Origin: Coprosoma sp963660615
GTDB lineage: Bacteria; Bacillota_I; Bacilli_A; RF39; UBA660
Assembly: GCA_963660615.1 (NCBI GenBank)
Contig: CAVKYE010000011.1
Span: 1 to 41,285, forward strand
Length of the DNA stretch: 41,285 nt
Direction of reading: 5' to 3'
Shown one piece after another: positions 40,781 through 41,285 of the stretch (positions are counted from its first letter, which is position 1; every line of letters starts with the position of its first letter). The position numbers and the translations under genes were made by a program. The notes under the pieces were generated by a model. That model made no database searches. It had not been told where the DNA came from and saw only the letters and a program-made list of their open reading frames with translations.

Positions 40781-40809
40781 AAAAAAGATAGAATGCTGTC
40801 CTTCTATCT
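40781..40809 (-). terminator. Terminator of the coiled-coil gene
   Basis: AGATAGAA and TTCTATCT arms, eight-base loop, followed by TTTTT on the minus strand. Confidence 0.82.
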
Positions 40810-40873
40810 ACTTTGGCTTTATATGATATTGGTTTTATCAATTTAGTTAATAATTTTTTTGAAGATTTTTGTG

Positions 40874-41086
40874 TTATTTTTGTTGTTTTAAGTTTTCTAA
40901 CTTTAATAGTAATTCCTTCTTTTCGTCTTTTAATTTTTCAACTTGTTTGTTTAATGATTTTATTTCATCTTTAGCTAAAGAAAGTTCTAATGATAATTTA
41001 GCTGCATTATTATTTGCTTTTTCTAAATTATTATTTAGTTTTTCAAATTGTTTATAAAAGTCATTCATATATCCTTTTGAAGCCAT
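40874..41086 (-). CDS. Small coiled-coil protein
   Basis: 70 residues, almost entirely a Leu/Lys/Glu heptad coiled coil (about 10-68) with a short start MASKGYMNDFYKQF. The ribosome-binding site GGGGGTGAG is strong and a terminator follows. No family recognised; the motif content is too simple for assignment. It is a free-standing unit at the right edge, downstream of an unidentified region. Confidence 0.7.
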   Translation of the reverse strand: MASKGYMNDFYKQFEKLNNNLEKANNNAAKLSLELSLAKDEIKSLNKQVEKLKDEKKELLLKLENLKQQK

Positions 41087-41234
41087 AATTATCTCACCCC
41101 CAATGTTCTATATAAATTATACATAAAAATTTTATATAATTAAAGTCTATCTTTTTTACTTTTTATGTGGTATGATTGTTATTTAGGAGAATTAGGTGGC
41201 TTTTTAATTTTGGGTGGGATTATATTTTTTCGTT

Positions 41235-41285
41235 GAATTCTAAGTAAAGTGCACAATTAAGTGCATTACGACTCAAAATGTGTAT
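41235..41285. repeat. Direct-repeat element at the right edge
   Basis: AAGTGCAC-AATT-AAGTGCAT (near 41250-41269) is a short tandem direct repeat in a sequence beginning GTAAAGTGCAC and running off the window. It resembles an insertion-sequence end, but the element itself lies outside. The rest of 41100-41234 shows nothing clear. Confidence 0.3.

Noticed and set aside
40874..41086. First gene of an IS66-type element
   Set aside because: It has its own terminator right after the stop and no transposase-like gene follows on its strand.
1..41285. UGA read as tryptophan (Mollicutes code)
   Set aside because: Genes end in TGA, tryptophan is TGG, and prfB with its UGA control site is present.
1..41285. 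CRISPR arrays, tRNA or rRNA genes
   Set aside because: No regular direct-repeat array and no recognisable tRNA or rRNA sequence was found; rnpB is the only structured RNA gene I can support.

Overview
The window is AT-rich DNA from a Gram-positive bacterium that looks like a spore-former of class Bacilli (Bacillota). Family-level evidence is the sporulation set (SpoIVA, SpoVIF, YabG, YabP, YabQ, YunB, GerQ, SpoVG), two class A penicillin-binding proteins, the delta subunit of RNA polymerase, GpsB, RecU, DnaD and a type B-like RNase P RNA. UGA is a normal stop here: many genes end in TGA, and prfB is present with its in-frame UGA frameshift site. This separates it from UGA-recoding Mollicutes. 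A small-genome uncultured gut lineage would fit, but I cannot assign one from this window.

Layout. 0.1-2.8 kb (minus): prmC, prfA, rpoE and a YwiB-like gene. 3.0-5.0 kb: a class A PBP. 5.0-8.2 kb: a degenerate Fic protein, PduL-type phosphotransacylase, gerQ, lemA and a DUF2441-like gene. 8.3-10.7 kb (plus): yabG, veg, spoVG, yabP, yabQ and divIC, a compressed version of the Bacillus yab region. 10.9-14.4 kb (minus): prfB, yitT-like, ftsE and ftsX. 14.5-19.3 kb: yutD-like, yunB, a CBS protein, a repeat-bearing membrane protein, rodZ-like, pgsA, rnpB and gpsB. 19.4-22.4 kb (plus): plsC, acyl-CoA/ACP ligase, plsC. 22.4-26.8 kb: an accessory island with decayed insertion sequences, an ECF sigma factor and an unknown gene. 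26.9-30.4 kb: recU-ponA. 30.4-35.7 kb (minus): nth, dnaD, a secreted protein, cca, hup, spoIVA and spoVIF. 35.8-41.1 kb (minus): der, an unknown gene, ysxC, two tandem Tam41-like genes, a holin-like gene and a coiled-coil gene.

How the genes connect. Phospholipid synthesis recurs: acyl activation and two acyltransferases (19.4-22.4 kb) would make phosphatidic acid, the Tam41-like pair (38.2-40.1 kb) would convert it to CDP-diacylglycerol, and PgsA (17.5 kb) consumes CDP-diacylglycerol. Cell division and wall synthesis (FtsEX, DivIC, GpsB, RodZ, two PBPs), translation termination (RF1, RF2, PrmC) and ribosome-assembly GTPases (Der; YsxC) make up most of the rest.

The most interesting item is the tandem pair of Tam41/MMP37-family proteins, a CDP-diacylglycerol synthase family known mainly from mitochondria. 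The sigma-factor island, the Fic protein lacking its catalytic histidine and the repeat membrane protein are next. By eye, the + strand is T- and G-rich in nearly all genes whatever their direction, which suggests that + is the leading strand; the 22.6-26.8 kb island departs from this.
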